Positions 22,777-35,000 of a stretch of DNA of 64,000 bases are shown here, piece by piece. The translations under genes were made by a program, and so were the position numbers. The notes beneath the pieces were generated by a model that saw only the letters and a program-made list of their open reading frames with translations, was not told the DNA's origin and did no database searches. Numbering within the stretch: position 1 is the first letter of the stretch; each line of letters opens with the position of its first letter. The DNA comes from Micractinium sp. NFX-FRZ (lineage: Eukaryota > Chlorophyta > Trebouxiophyceae > Chlorellales > Chlorellaceae): assembly GCA_029339195.1 (NCBI GenBank), contig JAPTJF010000242.1, positions 1 to 64,000 on the forward strand, written 5' to 3'.

Positions 22777-24240
22777 TGGTTGGTGCACTGCAGGAACACT
22801 CGGCCGCCGCGGGACGAGACTGCTGCTGTGCGTGTCCTGCCATCAGCAGCATCTGCCCACTGCCGACCGCAGGTGGGCCGCTGCTGCCGCTGCCACTGCT
22901 GTGAGATAGAGCACCCAGTAGAGCTTGCAAGGCAATGATGCCCAACACAACTGTTGGTCAAAGTGGCATGGCGGTGACATTCCGTTCTGCAGTTGACTAA
23001 CCAGAGTTCAAGGCGCTGGTGCTGGCAAGAGCAGAGGAGATGTGTACAAGCAGGGTTGCTGACTTGACTGACTGCCATTCAGTGCAAATGCCCTTCATGC
23101 TATGAGGCTACAAGCAGGTAATACATTTATGACAGTCCATCAGGAACTGTGAAGCCCCTCTGCCTCAGGATGTCGGCAGGCCGCTCGCGCGCGCCAGCAG
23201 TGCCTGCCAGCAGTGCACTCGTGGGAGCGAGTCGCCCATGCGCCCTGCACCCACGCCACTTAGATACACTCCTGCATAATCCTCAATTGGGCCGGCGGTT
23301 ATGCAGGGAAGCTGGCCAGGCCGACGGGCCAGACGCAGCGAGCGGCGACGTCGACACACTTCTTCTTTGCTCTACTGTACCGTTCCAACTCGAGGCGAGG
23401 TAAGGCTGAAGTGAGGTAGTGACGATCACCCTTGAACCGTTCGTGATGGGTCCTCTCGTTTGTGCAGATTCCTGAAAAAGTTCCAGCACTTGACATGAGG
23501 CACAACCCAGCAAACAGGCGGGTGGCACCAGAGATAGCGGTGAGGGAGCCGGGAGCGCGGCGGCTCCCCCACCGTGGGTCCGACGCTGTCCCCGCCGATG
23601 TGCTTGGGCCTTCCTGAAGAGATGACAGCCTCCATAGACATGCGCCCCAGGATTCCCCGCGAAGGAAGGCATGAAGTCTTCCTGCCAGCAAAGAGGTTTC
23701 ATGTGTTGCCGTCACGGTGCCACGTCAGCAACAACCCTCAACCATACCTGTGTCGACCGGTCGGGACTTTCCCACTGTTTCCTTTGGCCAACCTGCCAAC
23801 CCTCTGAACTCATTTGCCCAACATCAGCGCAGCTTTGCGTACTGGCGCGTGCACACCCCACAGTCAGTGGGGCCTCCGTCGCAAGTAAGCCGCCAGATCC
23901 GCTTTCCCGTGTCGCCAAACGACTCTGAGCAGCATCCTCTAGCGACAGCGGCGTTTGCAGCGCGCAGCGGGCAGGCCGTGGCCCCAACTGCCATGGCGGT
24001 GTAGCCGTGCCGCCCCAGCATGGCCAACCCAGCATGGCCAACTGCCATGGCGGTGTAGCCATGCCGCCCCAGCACCCTGTAGCAGCGACTGAGATCTAGT
24101 GAGACGCAGCGTTTTGGGCCAGCTTTGGTTCACCACGCAGTGGGTGCAGCCATGCCCAGCCGCTGGTGCACCCTTCACCCTAGAGCAATACCGCAGTGCC
24201 CAACCCCAGCTGTCCCCACCCCCTCGCCCACTGCCGCAGG
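22777..24240. other. Long divergent intergenic region
   Basis: About 1.46 kb lie between the F-box gene (-) and the secreted protein gene (+). It is less GC-rich than the genes, especially 22900-23160. I see no domain in the open frames near 23283-23715. A short tandem repeat lies at 23985-24074. Confidence 0.5.
23985..24074 (+). repeat. Two-copy 36-nt tandem repeat
   Basis: The unit starting caactgccatggcggtgta occurs at 23985-24020 and 24039-24074 with one mismatch, separated by a short catggccaac duplication. Confidence 0.85.
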
Positions 24241-24839
24241 ATGAAGTCAGCTGTCTTACTCGCGCTGGTGCTCTGCGCCTCGTGCGCTTCAGCCTCCCGG
24301 CTTTTCATCACGCCGGAGGAGATCGCGGAGCAGCACGGCCGCCGCGGCCTGCGGGCAGTCGTGGCACTCAGCGTGGGCGGTGAGTTGTGCACGCGCCGCC
24401 GCCGGCTGGGCTCGGCGGGCCATCAGTTGCGCTGCAGCAGTGGCTGCACGCTGCACTGCAAGGGACGACAAACACGGGCTCCTCTGGAGGCCCAGATACC
24501 CACACGTCTAGCAATGTGTCCCTCATGGTGGATGCAGCTACCCACACCTCTCCCGGTGTTCCTCCCTTCGTGCTGCATGCAGGGCACGGCGCGTACGGCC
24601 AGAGTTGGGGGGGCTACGGCGCATACGGCGGCGGCGACGGCGGCCGGAGGCCCCGCCTGCCCCCGCCGCTGCCCGACTCCCCCCCTCCGCCAGAGGGGCC
24701 CGCCGCCCCCAGCGACTCGCCTGAGGCCGCGCCCACCCCCGACTCGGCCTTCCCCCCCGATGCGTACTACATCCCACCATATGGCCCCGGTTATGCTCCC
24801 GTCCCAGCCCCGGAGGCTGCGCCCCCTGCTGAGCCATAG
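24241..24839 (+). CDS. Small secreted proline-rich protein
   Basis: Two exons (24241-24379 and 24583-24839) join in frame to 131 residues. The start is the first ATG and is followed by a textbook signal peptide (KSAVLLALVLCASCASAS, cleavage after about residue 19). The mature N-terminus (FITPEEIAEQHGRRGLRAVV) is followed by a Gly/Tyr patch and a long Pro/Ala/Ser tail (PPPLPDSPPPPEGPAAP, ending PAPEAAPPAEP). The composition fits an extracellular matrix or cell-wall protein with hydroxyproline-type repeats, but no named family is recognised. Retaining the intron would lead to a different frame. Confidence 0.65.
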
Positions 24840-25275
24840 GGTATTGAGCAGGCTCCAGCTGGAGAACACCGAGGCCTCTTGTTACCCTGGGCTGACATAG
24901 GCAGCTGATGCAAGTGCGTGTGATGAAAGGTGCACCCACATCACCCCACTTCGTTCTGCCAGACAGCTTCTCTGCAGCTTCCCAATCGGGGTCTCTGCAA
25001 CACCCATTTGGCTGCAAGCGTCCCCCTTCTCCCTCCCCCCACTTTTCTTTTCAGTTCCCCACATCCCCCCTCCGGATGCATCTCCCCATCTCGAAGCTTC
25101 CTACTACCTTGCCCATATCACGCCCCTTTGGGCGGCAACGTCCCTTCTTCCCATGCTCGTAGCTTCCTTCTGGCTTCCTCTCATTACCTCATCGGGCTGT
25201 CATCGCCCACTGCTTCGCGGCGGCTCTTAGTGCCCCCTCCCCCACCCCCCCCGCTCCCCTGCGAAATGCAGTTGT

Positions 25276-25280
25276 TGTAA
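25276..25280 (+). terminator. TGTAA poly(A) signal, secreted protein gene
   Basis: A TGTAA lies about 440 nt after the stop, in an AT-richer patch. It is the best candidate for this gene's poly(A) site. Confidence 0.4.
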
Positions 25281-25419
25281 TACAAAGTGGAGTTGTTGGT
25301 TTGCGGCTACCAAGGAGCCTGCCATCCAACAGGCCGCAACAGGCTGGGCACCCGGCAGCCTTCCCGGTATCCCACACATGCCACCTCAGCACATGTCAGC
25401 GGCAGTGCAGTGAACAAAT

Positions 25420-25420
<1 letters not shown>

Positions 25421-25455
<35 letters not shown>

Positions 25456-25466
25456 GGCAGACAGGC
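25421..25466 (+). repeat. (ACAG)n microsatellite
   Basis: About eleven tandem ACAG units, the last ones varied to GCAG, lie between two convergent genes. Confidence 0.95.
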
Positions 25467-25965
25467 AAATTCTTTTAATTGCTACTAGCTCGTTATATGG
25501 AATTGCATTGATTGTGCGTGTCATGCCACAGAATCCTCCACAATGGGTAGCGCCAGGCAGGGCGCTCAGGGTGCCTCATCGCCTCCCGCTCATGCCTGCA
25601 CTTGCTTCCAGATGACGATTGTGCGTCTGAGCGCGTTTGCTCGTTGAGGTTGCAGCAAGAAGTGTTTTACTATAAGGACATCGAAATCGAATCAAACTGT
25701 ACGGAAGGAGCAGATGCCGCCAGGCAAGCGCCAGCCAGACGCTCTGGTGGCCCTTGAGAGGGGCCTCCAAGCAGGGCGCGGCAGGCAGCAGGCGGGGGCA
25801 GCTGCACGGGGAGCTAGGGCGCAGCTGCAGCGCCGTAGTAAGTCGGCCGGGAATGCCAAGCCCAGCCCCGGGCCCCGGACCAGCTTCAAGCAGTGCAAGA
25901 GCAGTGCAGGAAGGGTTGGCCCATGCTGGTCACATCGCATGCTATGCGTGCCTTGGTCAGACGCC

Positions 25966-28900
25966 TCATGCCCACTTGCCCAGCACCGCCATCGCGCCGG
26001 CGCCGCCGTACAGGCAACCAAAGGCAAGCACCTGCGCACGCAGGCAGGAAGGCAGGCAGGCGTGTCGTCGCATGCAGAACACACTTGAGAGGAAGCCTGT
26101 TGGGCAGTACACAGTTGAGAGGAAGTCTGTTGGGCAGAACACAGTTGGGAGGAGGCCTGGACCCAACCACCCAACCGTGTGCAGCACCCGCTGTTCACTG
26201 ACGTACCACCCAGGCTGCCACCCTGGCTGCACCCATTCAGCGCCCCGCTGCCACCTGCCCCATGCGCACACAACCAAAGAAGCAGACAAGTACCCCAGCA
26301 GCTGCGCCACCGGCCCGGGCACCTGCATGGGCCAGCGCCGGCTGTGCAGCCAGTCGCTGTCAGTGAGCATGGGGGTGAGCAGCTGCACCAGCACCACGTA
26401 GACCAGGATGCCGGTGGAGAGGGCGTCAAAGATGCCGGTCGCAAACAGCGTGGAGGTGGCGTTCGAGTTGAAGCTCTCCCGGATGCCGATGCCTGTGCAG
26501 CACGGGTGGTGGGGTGGGGCGTGGCGGGGTGGGGTGAGGTGGGGTGGGTGGGGTGGGGTGGGGTCAGGACCTGATCAGGCGGAGAGTGAGTGGTGTGAGG
26601 GGCGCACGTGGTGGGCACTTGGGAGTTGGGCGCCGTTCGTGCAGGCGGCTGCATGCATGCCAGCAGAGAGCGGCGGGAGGGGTAAGTGGTGGCACGTGAC
26701 GCACGGACTGCATGCCAGCAACGGCAGCTCCTGTGGGGTACCGAGCACCGAGTGGCCGAGGCTTGTGACAGATCTGTTTCAGCACCAGCAGCCGGGCGCC
26801 AGCCATGGTGTGCGCACACCAAAGCCGCAGCGGGGTCAGCGTGCTGCCAGAAGGCACACACACAAACAGCACACACAGCCGCCCGTACCAATGGCGGTGC
26901 CGATGGGTGTGGACACAGAGTAGGCCAGGCCCAGGACGGTGCTCTTCAGCAGGCTGAGCCCGCAATCCACGGCAGCCGCGCCGATGGCCAGCCCCTCGAA
27001 AAACTGGTGGAGGGAGAGGGCGACCAGGAGGGTGGTGAAGCCGCGCCCCCCGGTGACCCCCAAGGTGAGGCCAATCATGACTGCAGCGGCAGGAGCAGAG
27101 TGGGACACTTAATGGGGAAACGCTGATGGAGGTGCAGCGGCAGGAGGAGGAGGAGAGGGCACGGGGCATGCAGTGGGGCACGGCTGCTGGTGTGCGGTGC
27201 AAGGGAGCACAGGCAGGCCGGCGGCCAGTCGCGGGCGCAGGCAGGGGGGGCCTTATGGCAGGGGCGGCTGGGTGCAGGCCAGTTGGGGGCTGCTCAGCGG
27301 GCAGCAGGGGATGATGCAGGTTGCGCATTGTTGCAGCATACGGCCCGCACAAGCAAACGGAACATGGCCCCGCGGGGCGCCCAGACGCAGCATGAGGGGC
27401 ACCACGACCACACAGCATGAGTAGCGCTCACCCACCCGAGTGCTGACTCATTGATGCTGCCTGCCCCAGCCAGGCTGGTAAGCACCAGCACGCCCAGCGC
27501 GGCACAGCATGCCCGCCATGGCCCCCTCCCAGTGACACTCACCAGAGTGGAAAATGATGCCTGCCTCTGCCAGGTAGATGCCAACGGTGTGCGAGGCGCC
27601 ATGCTCGTGCTTCAGCAGGGTGTGGCAGCCCTCGCCGTGAACCGGGCAGGCGCCTGTAGGGGAGAGGCAGGGAGGGGCCTCACCCTGGGCAGGCAGTGCT
27701 CAAGCAGTGACCATTCCGGCGGGCAGGGGGCGGTAGGCACGCCTCATGACTGCCAGGGCCGGTGCCTGCTGGCATTCTCTCGCCTGCTGTGCCGGCAAGT
27801 CGGCAACAACCACCCGCACTCACAATGTGCAGCGCTCATGTCAGCTCCTCCCCTGCCCCCCAAGCCACTCACCCGACTCCCCGTCATTGGCGCTGCCCTC
27901 CTCCGCATGCGCCAGCGCTGTGGGCGGTGCGGTGCTGCGGGGCGAAGAGTGCAAGTCAGCCGCGACGATTGCCCCCACCAGCGCGGCCCCACACCCGCCA
28001 TCGGTGTGGGACGCGGCACCGCGGCGGCGGCAGTAGCCCTGCACAGGTCGGAGGGCGGCAGTGCATGACACGGCATGTCGCGGCGTGTCATGCTGTTTCA
28101 CACTGAGCATGGCGGGGAAGGCAGGGCACTGCTGCCGCTGCATGCATGGCCGCCTGCATGCACCCTGCCCTGCTAGCCCCCACCTTCTCCTCCCGCTGCC
28201 TTCCCCCTCCTCCCCCGCACACGCTTGCCCTGCTGCGGGAGTGAACGAGGATCACAACATGAGAAGCATCCCAATGTTGTGCTGTGTATTGCCCTTCTCG
28301 CCCCCACCCCCCGGGCCCTCGCTCGCCTTGAAGACGGAGTCAACGGGGTGCAGCCATGACACACCAGCCCACGGTTTCGATTACTGTAAACGTTCCCTCG
28401 CTTGCCTTGATGAGGAAGTCGACGAGGTGCATGAGGAGGATGGAGAGGGTGACAAACAGGTAGGCCCACGCCTCGTAGCTGTCCCTCCACGAATGCGGCA
28501 GGCAGGGGGACGCCAGCGCGGCGACCGCGGGCAGCATCATGTGAATGATGGCTGCGGCAAAGTGGTGGGCAGGGAAGGGGGACGGGACGACGTGGGAGGG
28601 CGGCAAGGAGGTTGCGCGTGGTAAGATGTGCGGTCGGAGGGATTGATGGGGGTGCAGAGGGATCCAGGCAGGCGGCGGGGCAGGCAGGTGGGGCAGAGAT
28701 GGTGCGGTGGCCAGCTGTGCTGGCGGGCCGGCCCCTGGTGCAGGCGCATCACGGCTCTTATTCAGTCCCGGTTGTGTGCCGCGCCGGGAACCGTCATCTC
28801 TACTGAGACGTACACGGTGTAACAGGAAGGAAGGAAGGAAGGACGGCACGCTTACCGGTGGACAGCATGGTGCCAAAGCCTGCAAACACGTGGGTTGGAC

Positions 28901-29610
28901 AGGGGTGGCGGGGGTGCTTCAGTTTCAGGTTTCAAATGTGTGGAATTCGAGGGGTGGGGGGGGAGCAGGGTGGGGCCCAAAGCTTGGCAGCAGCACTGAG
29001 GAATGGATCCAACCCATCTAATGACTGGCATCCTCATATAGCTGTATTAAGCCTCCCTTCAGGCAGGTCACCCCCCGAGGCCCCCTCACCAAAGAAGCTG
29101 CCAAGGCGGATGGCGGTGGCGGCGGCGGGGGAAGCGGCGGCGGACAGGCGCACCGCAACGGGCCCCAGCGACCCCAGCAGGCTCACTCCCAGCAGGATGA
29201 AAACTGCGGCGATGTGCATCGGCAGGTCGTAGCTGACCAGCTCCTCGGCCGCGCAGGGGTCCTCCCCCGCCGCCACCGCGGCGGCTGCAGGTGGGTGGCG
29301 GGAAATGCGGGGGCAGGTTGGCAGGGGGTCGGCGTGGCGCAGCCGGCCCCGGCAATGCTGTCCCTCAAAAGAGGCGGTCCCACGTATATAGAACTGGCAG
29401 GCTGCAAGCCCGCGTGTTCGCGTGCTCCGGGCATTAGCGCGCACCATACTCTGCTTCGGTCAAGCCGTGCGAGTGGCCCTCTTCCTCGTGGCCGTGTTCA
29501 TCCTCGTGTTCATGGGCGTGGTCGGCGTCGGCAGCAGCCCTAGCGCAGGCAGCCGCCGCCATCACCAACAGGGCGAGCAGCATGAGCCTGGCCAACCCGC
29601 TGGAAGCCAT
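25966..29610 (-). CDS. ZIP-family metal transporter
   Basis: Nine exons join in frame to about 427 residues (29610-29445, 29284-29090, 28879-28856, 28551-28406, 28038-27873, 27653-27543, 27080-26889, 26492-26275, 26031-25966). The N-terminus is a signal peptide followed by a His/Glu-rich stretch (HAHEHEDEHGHEEEGHSHG) that can bind zinc or iron. Hydrophobic spans include PMHIAAVFILLGVSLLG and WAYLFVTLSILLMHLVDFL. The central loop again contains His (HEHGASHTVG). The ZIP signature is clear: EAGIIFHSVMIGLTLGV in span 4 and LHQFFEGLAIG in span 5, with His and Glu residues of the transport site. The end is GAMAVLGKWA, the usual ZIP tail. ZIP proteins move Zn, Fe or Mn into the cytosol. The intron at 28405 has a GC donor. 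The last donor (TTG/GTTGTG, 26275) is unusual and least certain. Confidence 0.88.
26074..26160 (+). repeat. 30-nt tandem repeat, three copies
   Basis: The unit gcagaacacacttgagagga (first 20 of 30 nt) occurs at 26074, 26104 and 26134 with a few changes. It sits in the last intron of the ZIP gene. Confidence 0.9.
26503..26567 (+). repeat. GGGGT-rich tract
   Basis: Repeated ggggt/gggtg units on the plus strand give C-rich intron sequence in the ZIP transcript. The DNA strand could form G-quadruplexes. Confidence 0.8.
28325..28440 (-). repeat. exon-boundary echo, ZIP exon 4 with GC donor
   Basis: The end of ZIP exon 4 (plus-strand 28395-28435) recurs downstream in the intron at about 28325-28360. 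Both the true site (AAG/GCAAGC) and the copy (AAG/GCGAGC) carry a GC instead of a GT donor. Confidence 0.75.
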
Positions 29611-30107
29611 GACTGAGGCGGTTTGGAGGGAAATGAGGCAGGCGGGAGAGGGGCGGGGGTGGCAGAAGCGAATGCGGCGGTGTTGAAGAACCTGGGGATT
29701 GCCAAAACATATGGGGATTTGCTGGTCTGCCTTCCAGAGACCCCGGCTCTCCCCCTGCTGCATGCAAGGCCTCTCAACCACGCAAAACCGTCGAAGCAGG
29801 TGCATTCAGCTCTGGAGCAAACCAGGGAGCAGGGGACAGTGTGGGAGCCCTGCAGGCGGCAAGCGGCAGGCTGATGACCCGCCCACCGGTAGCCCCGCTT
29901 CACCTGCTTTTCAAAGTATGACATTATGTGGCTGTTTGTAAAACTAGCACCGAAGTGTTATTGGATTATGCATGTAGATTGGAAGGCCGGCAGCAACAGC
30001 AGCAGCATCGCAGCAGTCAGGGGTGTAGGGCGGAGGTGGGTGTGGCGCGCGTGTGATACGGGGGCGGCCGGGCGCTAGTCGCAACGCAAGGCCCTGGCGA
30101 CGGTGTT
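29611..30107. other. Intergenic region
   Basis: This is upstream of the ZIP gene and downstream of the small membrane protein gene. No gene or notable element is seen. Confidence 0.5.
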
Positions 30108-30551
30108 CTATCGCATGCCGCCACTGCCGCTGCCGCTGCTGCGAGGCTGCTGCTGCTGCCGCATTAGCCGCACGTCGTACGCCGCCGTCCCCGCCGCTGC
30201 CGCTGCCACCGCCGCCGTGCAGGCCACCACGTGTCGCGCCACCCCCGGAGCCAGGCTTTGGGCCAGCTGTACCCCAGACTCCACGCTTTCCGGGACAGCC
30301 AGGCGGCTGAATGCTGGGCGCAGCGCGCGCGCGCCCGCCACATAAGTGAGCCCCCATCCCGCTGCAAACAGCATGGCGTGCTGTTGGCCCGTGCCGAGGG
30401 CTGGTGCCGGCGAGGGGGGGCCGGTGGGTGCCTCTCGTGACAGCAGGCTGGCCCTGGTGGAGGCATCCACAGCTGTTGCCAGTTTGTAGGCCGCCCAGCA
30501 GTACGCCCCGCCCAACACGCCGCCGACGATGGGCACCGCAAAAAGCGCCAT
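30108..30551 (-). CDS. Small hydrophobic membrane protein, unknown
   Basis: A single open exon gives 147 residues from the ATG at 30551 (MALFAVPIVGGVLGGAY...). An in-frame ATG seven codons upstream (30572) is possible, and an acceptor-like ctgcag just before the chosen ATG suggests a 5' UTR or upstream intron. The protein has a hydrophobic N-terminal segment (FAVPIVGGVLGGAYCWAAY), a central one (AMLFAAGWGLTYVAG) and a third (VVACTAAVAAAAAGTAAY), so two or three spans are likely. It ends in Gln and Ser/Gly-rich low complexity. I do not recognise a family. Confidence 0.45.
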   Translation of the reverse strand: MALFAVPIVGGVLGGAYCWAAYKLATAVDASTRASLLSREAPTGPPSPAPALGTGQQHAMLFAAGWGLTYVAGARALRPAFSRLAVPESVESGVQLAQSLAPGVARHVVACTAAVAAAAAGTAAYDVRLMRQQQQPRSSGSGSGGMR

Positions 30552-32036
30552 GCGCGCGCCTCTGCAGCGCATGGGGCAGGGGAGAGCAAGCGAGAGTGGG
30601 GCCGCCGCATCGCTCACACAGCTGGCGTATGATGTCAACATGGCTGGCAGATCGCCGAACGCAGCCCAATCAGCGCCACCCTGTTGGGAGGTTGGACCTT
30701 TCCTCAGCACCCAGGCGTACAGGCTGCGAAGCGGCGGCAGTGGCGGCGGCAGCGGCAGCCGCAGAGGAGGCGAGCGAGCTCCCGCTGGCTTCCCGGTACC
30801 TTAATTGTGCGTTCTGCGGGCGCTAAAACGCCAGAAATAGAATGCAAGGAGGGTGGCACCAGACGTGCCGAGCGGACGTGATGCTCGCTGGCTACAAGAG
30901 GACAGTAATAGGGGCCTCAAGTGAATTGCAATACTCGATGAGGGTGCAAAGGACCCGTGGCACGCAGGGTTTTGCCACTGTTCCCTGCCTGGCGGCGGCT
31001 GACGCCAGGCGGGCGGGCCGCGCTGCCCAGCACTAGGCGGACTGGTTGGCTGGGCCAGCGCCTCAATTTGGCATCTAGCTAACCCTACCGAGACACCCAC
31101 CCGACCATGCAAGTGCACTAGGTGTCATTGTTCCGACCACTGGCCCAGTGGCCGGCATCCCAGACTGCGCCCAGCCCACCGCCGCCGCCGGGGCACGCCT
31201 GCCTGCCGCCCAGTCAGCCCACCTGCTAGTAGGCAAGCAGCAGCAGCACGTGAACACCTGTTGATCACTGCAAGGGACATGTAACCCTGCAGGCATCCGC
31301 CCTTTCGGCGGCGGTCTGCGGAATCGCTTCCTGGTGTGTGTGCTTCGCATGATGGTCACAAAGGTGTGTAGTAGAAGGGAAGAGGGGGCAGAGCTACGGG
31401 GGGGGGGGGGGGCTTATTCATTGCGGAGGAAGGCTCGGCCAATCTGATTAAGGCCAGCCACGGGGGTGCATGCAGACACAGAGGGCAAGCAGTGATGAAA
31501 AGAAACAGGGGGGTACGTAGGATCTGGGCTCTGTGGGGCGGCGCGCCGGGCGGGAGAGCCGCGGCGCTGCATCAAGGCAGAGAGTACAGAGGCAACGCGT
31601 TGGGACACACACACATAGGTTGAGATCTGGGTGGCTGGTACACAACGAGCCATGGCAGGCGGGGGGCATCAGAAGTGCTTCATTGCAGTGCTGCGCCGGT
31701 GCGGGGAGGCAAAAGGGCGGAGCGGCGTTCGTTGGGGCGGGGGCCGGGGTGTTCCGGGGCGGCCGTGAAGACGAGAATCGAGTAAAATCGCGCGGGGCGG
31801 GCTGCTACTTGGTTGATGGAGTGGGAAATAATTCGCGGAACGAATTGACAGCGCTAGGGAATTGACAGCAGTGCCAAATGGGGGGGCGGGGCCGGGCAGG
31901 TGCACCGGCGCTTGGTCATTCGGAGGTGCGCGCTGTTGCGCGCTGCACATCCTGCACACACTGCATGTCGCACGCTGCGCTGCAAGCTGCGCTGCGTGCT
32001 GCACGCTGTGCTTGCCTGGCGCGCGCCACATACGCC
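30552..32036. other. Long intergenic region
   Basis: About 1.5 kb holds the 5' flank of the small membrane protein gene and the 3' flank of the desaturase gene. A run of 15 G lies at 31398-31412. I see no supported coding sequence or RNA gene. Confidence 0.5.
31398..31412 (+). repeat. G homopolymer (15 nt)
   Basis: Fifteen consecutive G lie in intergenic DNA. Confidence 0.95.
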
Positions 32037-35000
32037 TCAGTTGATGGCTGAGGGGCAGATGCCGCGCAGGAGGGGCATGTCAGAGGCGGGGGTCATGCGG
32101 GCGGCGACGGCGGCGGCCGCCGCGCAGGCTCCAGAGGTTGCCGACAGGGCGACCTTGAGGGTGCCTCCGGTGCGGGAGACGCGCTTGGTCATCACGCCCT
32201 TCTGGCCCACGGCGGGGTCGGTGATGAACTGCCACATGCAGAGCGTCCAGTTGGGGTAGGAGGTGAGGTGGGCGTAGAACTCGGGGGCGATGGCGCGCAG
32301 CTGGGGCAGCCTGCACATGGACGGGTCGCGTGGGAGGCGGCGGGCAGCAAGGCGGGGAGTCAGCGGGTGCGGTTGGTGCGGCGGCTGGCCCCCGTCTGCC
32401 TGCCGGCGGCGCCAGCGAGGAGCCTTGAAACAAAGCGCAGCAGGCGGCCTGGCGGGCGCTGCGAAGCCGCCTGCTTGGTAGCCCCCGCCTGCTGCCGCCG
32501 CCGCCTTCAGCCCGCGGTGCGGCCTCACCAGCGCCCCTCCTTGAGCCTGCTGCCAGCTGGAGCACAGCGTGGCATGCCACCCGCGCGGTAACAGAGGGCG
32601 TGGCTGGCAGGGCATGTGTGTGTGTGTGTGCCGCACCTGTTCCATGGGATGTTGGGGAAGTCGTGGTGCTCCACGTGGTAGCCAAAGTTGTAGACCAGCC
32701 AGTTGAGGATGGGGTCGTAGCAGGAGTGGGTCTCCTGCGGCAGCGAGGCAGGGAGGGGAGGGCAGGCGAGCGGGCGGGCGGGGAGGTGTGAGGGAGCAGG
32801 GGGCGAGGGCGGGGCAGCAAGAGGGGGACGGGAAGCAGGGGATGGGGTTGCCGCTGGAGTGGTGGTCGCATGCAGCAGCGGGAAAGGGGGGCAGGAAGGC
32901 AGCCAAGAGGTGTGCAGGGAGCAGGGGGGGCATGCGACAGTGGGGCGGGAGAAGGAGTGGGCCTTGTGTCACGCGCGTGCACCCGAAGCAAGTGCAGGGG
33001 CGGGGAGGTGGGACTGGGCGGTGGGTGCAGCGTGCAGTTGGGGGCGGCGGGGTGGCGGGCCCTGCTGCATGCGCTGGCTTGGGCTGGCTGGCTTGTGCCG
33101 ACCGACTGGCTTGCTGACTGGCTTGGAGGAGGTAGGCGCAGTGTGCCAGGAAGCGCGCTGCCGCGGCCCACGGGCGGTGCAGGCATTGCATGCCTGCGTG
33201 CGCCCTTGCAGCCCACGCTGCTTGCCGTGGGAGAGGACGCTCCCCCCCATTGGAGCTGTAAAACAAGGATGCATGCATGCAAACGACTTGAGGGTTCCCA
33301 AACCGCCACCCCGCGCACCTGCCCATCGCCGCCCATCATGCAGTGCTCGGAGATGACGTGGCCGGCAATGGGGTGCAGGCCGACGCCCCAGTACAGGCCC
33401 ATGATCATGTAGGCCAGGGGCTTCAGGTTGCCGGCATAGTAGCAGATGGCCACATTGTAGGCGGGCACCACAATCCAGCTCAGCACGTCCATCATTTCTG
33501 CAGCGTGAGGGGCGGGGGAGGGAGGCCAGGGCAGGTGGGCGGGCAAGCACGCACGGCCAGAGAAACATTGTAACATGGGCAGCCACAGCCAGCTGGTGTT
33601 GCAATGCCAGCACACAATTGGCCAGCTCAGAGGTCCAGTCTGATTTGCAAGGAGGGGAGAACGCGGGATAGCGAGAGGCGCCAGGTCAGCGGGCGGGCGG
33701 CCCAGGGCCAGCTTCCAGGTCCCAAGGAGGTGCACCATGTGGGCGGCTGCCGGGTGGCAGGCAGCTGGGTGGGTAGCCGGTGGGTGCCACGACAGCAGAC
33801 AGGCGGATGGGAATGCCAATGCAGGTCCCGCCAAAATCCCAACCCAGCACACAGGCGGATGGGAATGCGGATGGGTGACCTCCAGGTCCTGCCAAAATCG
33901 CAACCCAACGCCGGAAAGCAGCAGCGCCAGGCACGAGCGGAGCAGCACCAGTTCACATTCTGCTCATCCCTGCCCGCTCCCCCGCCTGCCCAGAGCCCTC
34001 ACCCTGAGTGCCACGCACAGCCTTCAGCGGGCAGCAGGCAGCCGTGCGGCAGGCAGCCGCCCAACATGCGGAAGCCGTGCAGCCCACCCCAGCGGGGCCC
34101 AGGCACCGCCCTTGCCCGGCCAGCATCCCAGCACACTCCCTGCAGTACACATGTTTCTGTATGCCTCGCCGCCCGCTCACCCGGCTTCTTGGTGTAGCCC
34201 ACGGCCATGAAGAAGGGGCGGAGGAAGAAGAAGAGGGGGAAGACGATGAGGAGGGCGATCTTGGCGGGGATGGAGGCGGAGGCCACCCAGCGCGCCTCCA
34301 CGCCAGTCCAGATGCCCGTGTCGCTGCCGTCCACGCCCTGCGCGGTGGTGAGCATGCGAGGGAATGAGAATGGGGTTTTGAGATGGGAAGGGAAGGGGTG
34401 GAGGCACGGCTTTTGTGTGGCTTGGGCCGCCGGCGTGCCCGGCGAGCGCAAGGGCGCCGCCCGCCCGTCGGCGCGTGGGGCACCTGGCGGCAAATTGCAG
34501 ATGCCGCCCGCCCGGGCGCCTCTTGGCGGCCTTGTGCCCCCGCAAGGCATCCTGCACCTGTTTGCTGCACACCTGCGCACCCTGCACTGCCCCATACCTC
34601 CCCAGCGTTATCCCGTACTCTTCCGCATACCCGCCCCATGCGCGCACCCTCCCGCCCACACGGCGCCACCCGCCCGCGCTGCATGCACCCGCAGCACGCA
34701 CAAACTCCACCAGCACTTGCACGCCCAGCACCCACCATCTCTGAGTGGTGGTCCATGTGGTATTGCTTGAACAGCGAGCCAAGCGGGAAGCCGAGCGGCG
34801 CGTTGGCGCCCACCGCGAGCGCGCGGTTCCAGCCGGGGCGCTTGGGCCCAAACACCAGGTTGTGCGTGATCTCGTGGTGCGCTGCCATCAGGTTGCCCGC
34901 CAGCACGGAGCTGACCAGGTAGCCCGCCACGAAGACTGCCCACCAGGGGAGGTCGTAGGCACCCACCGCCGCCGCCGCCGCCGTTTGAAGCACGCAGGCT

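Larger units (their letters stand above)
24840..25965. other. Convergent intergenic region with microsatellite
   Basis: This is the 3' flank of the secreted protein gene and of the ZIP gene. It holds a TGTAA at 25276-25280 and an (ACAG)n microsatellite at 25421-25466. No coding sequence is supported. Confidence 0.6.

Noticed and set aside
23283..23715. Coding gene on the minus strand
   Set aside because: The frames lack domain, good start context and splice structure, and overlap each other in several frames as expected from GC-rich DNA.
26503..26567. Telomere-like or CRISPR-like repeat
   Set aside because: Units are irregular GGGGT-type low complexity without spacers.
30552..32036. tRNA, snRNA or other RNA gene in the long gap
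   Set aside because: I looked for cloverleaf-type pairings and box elements and saw none that hold.
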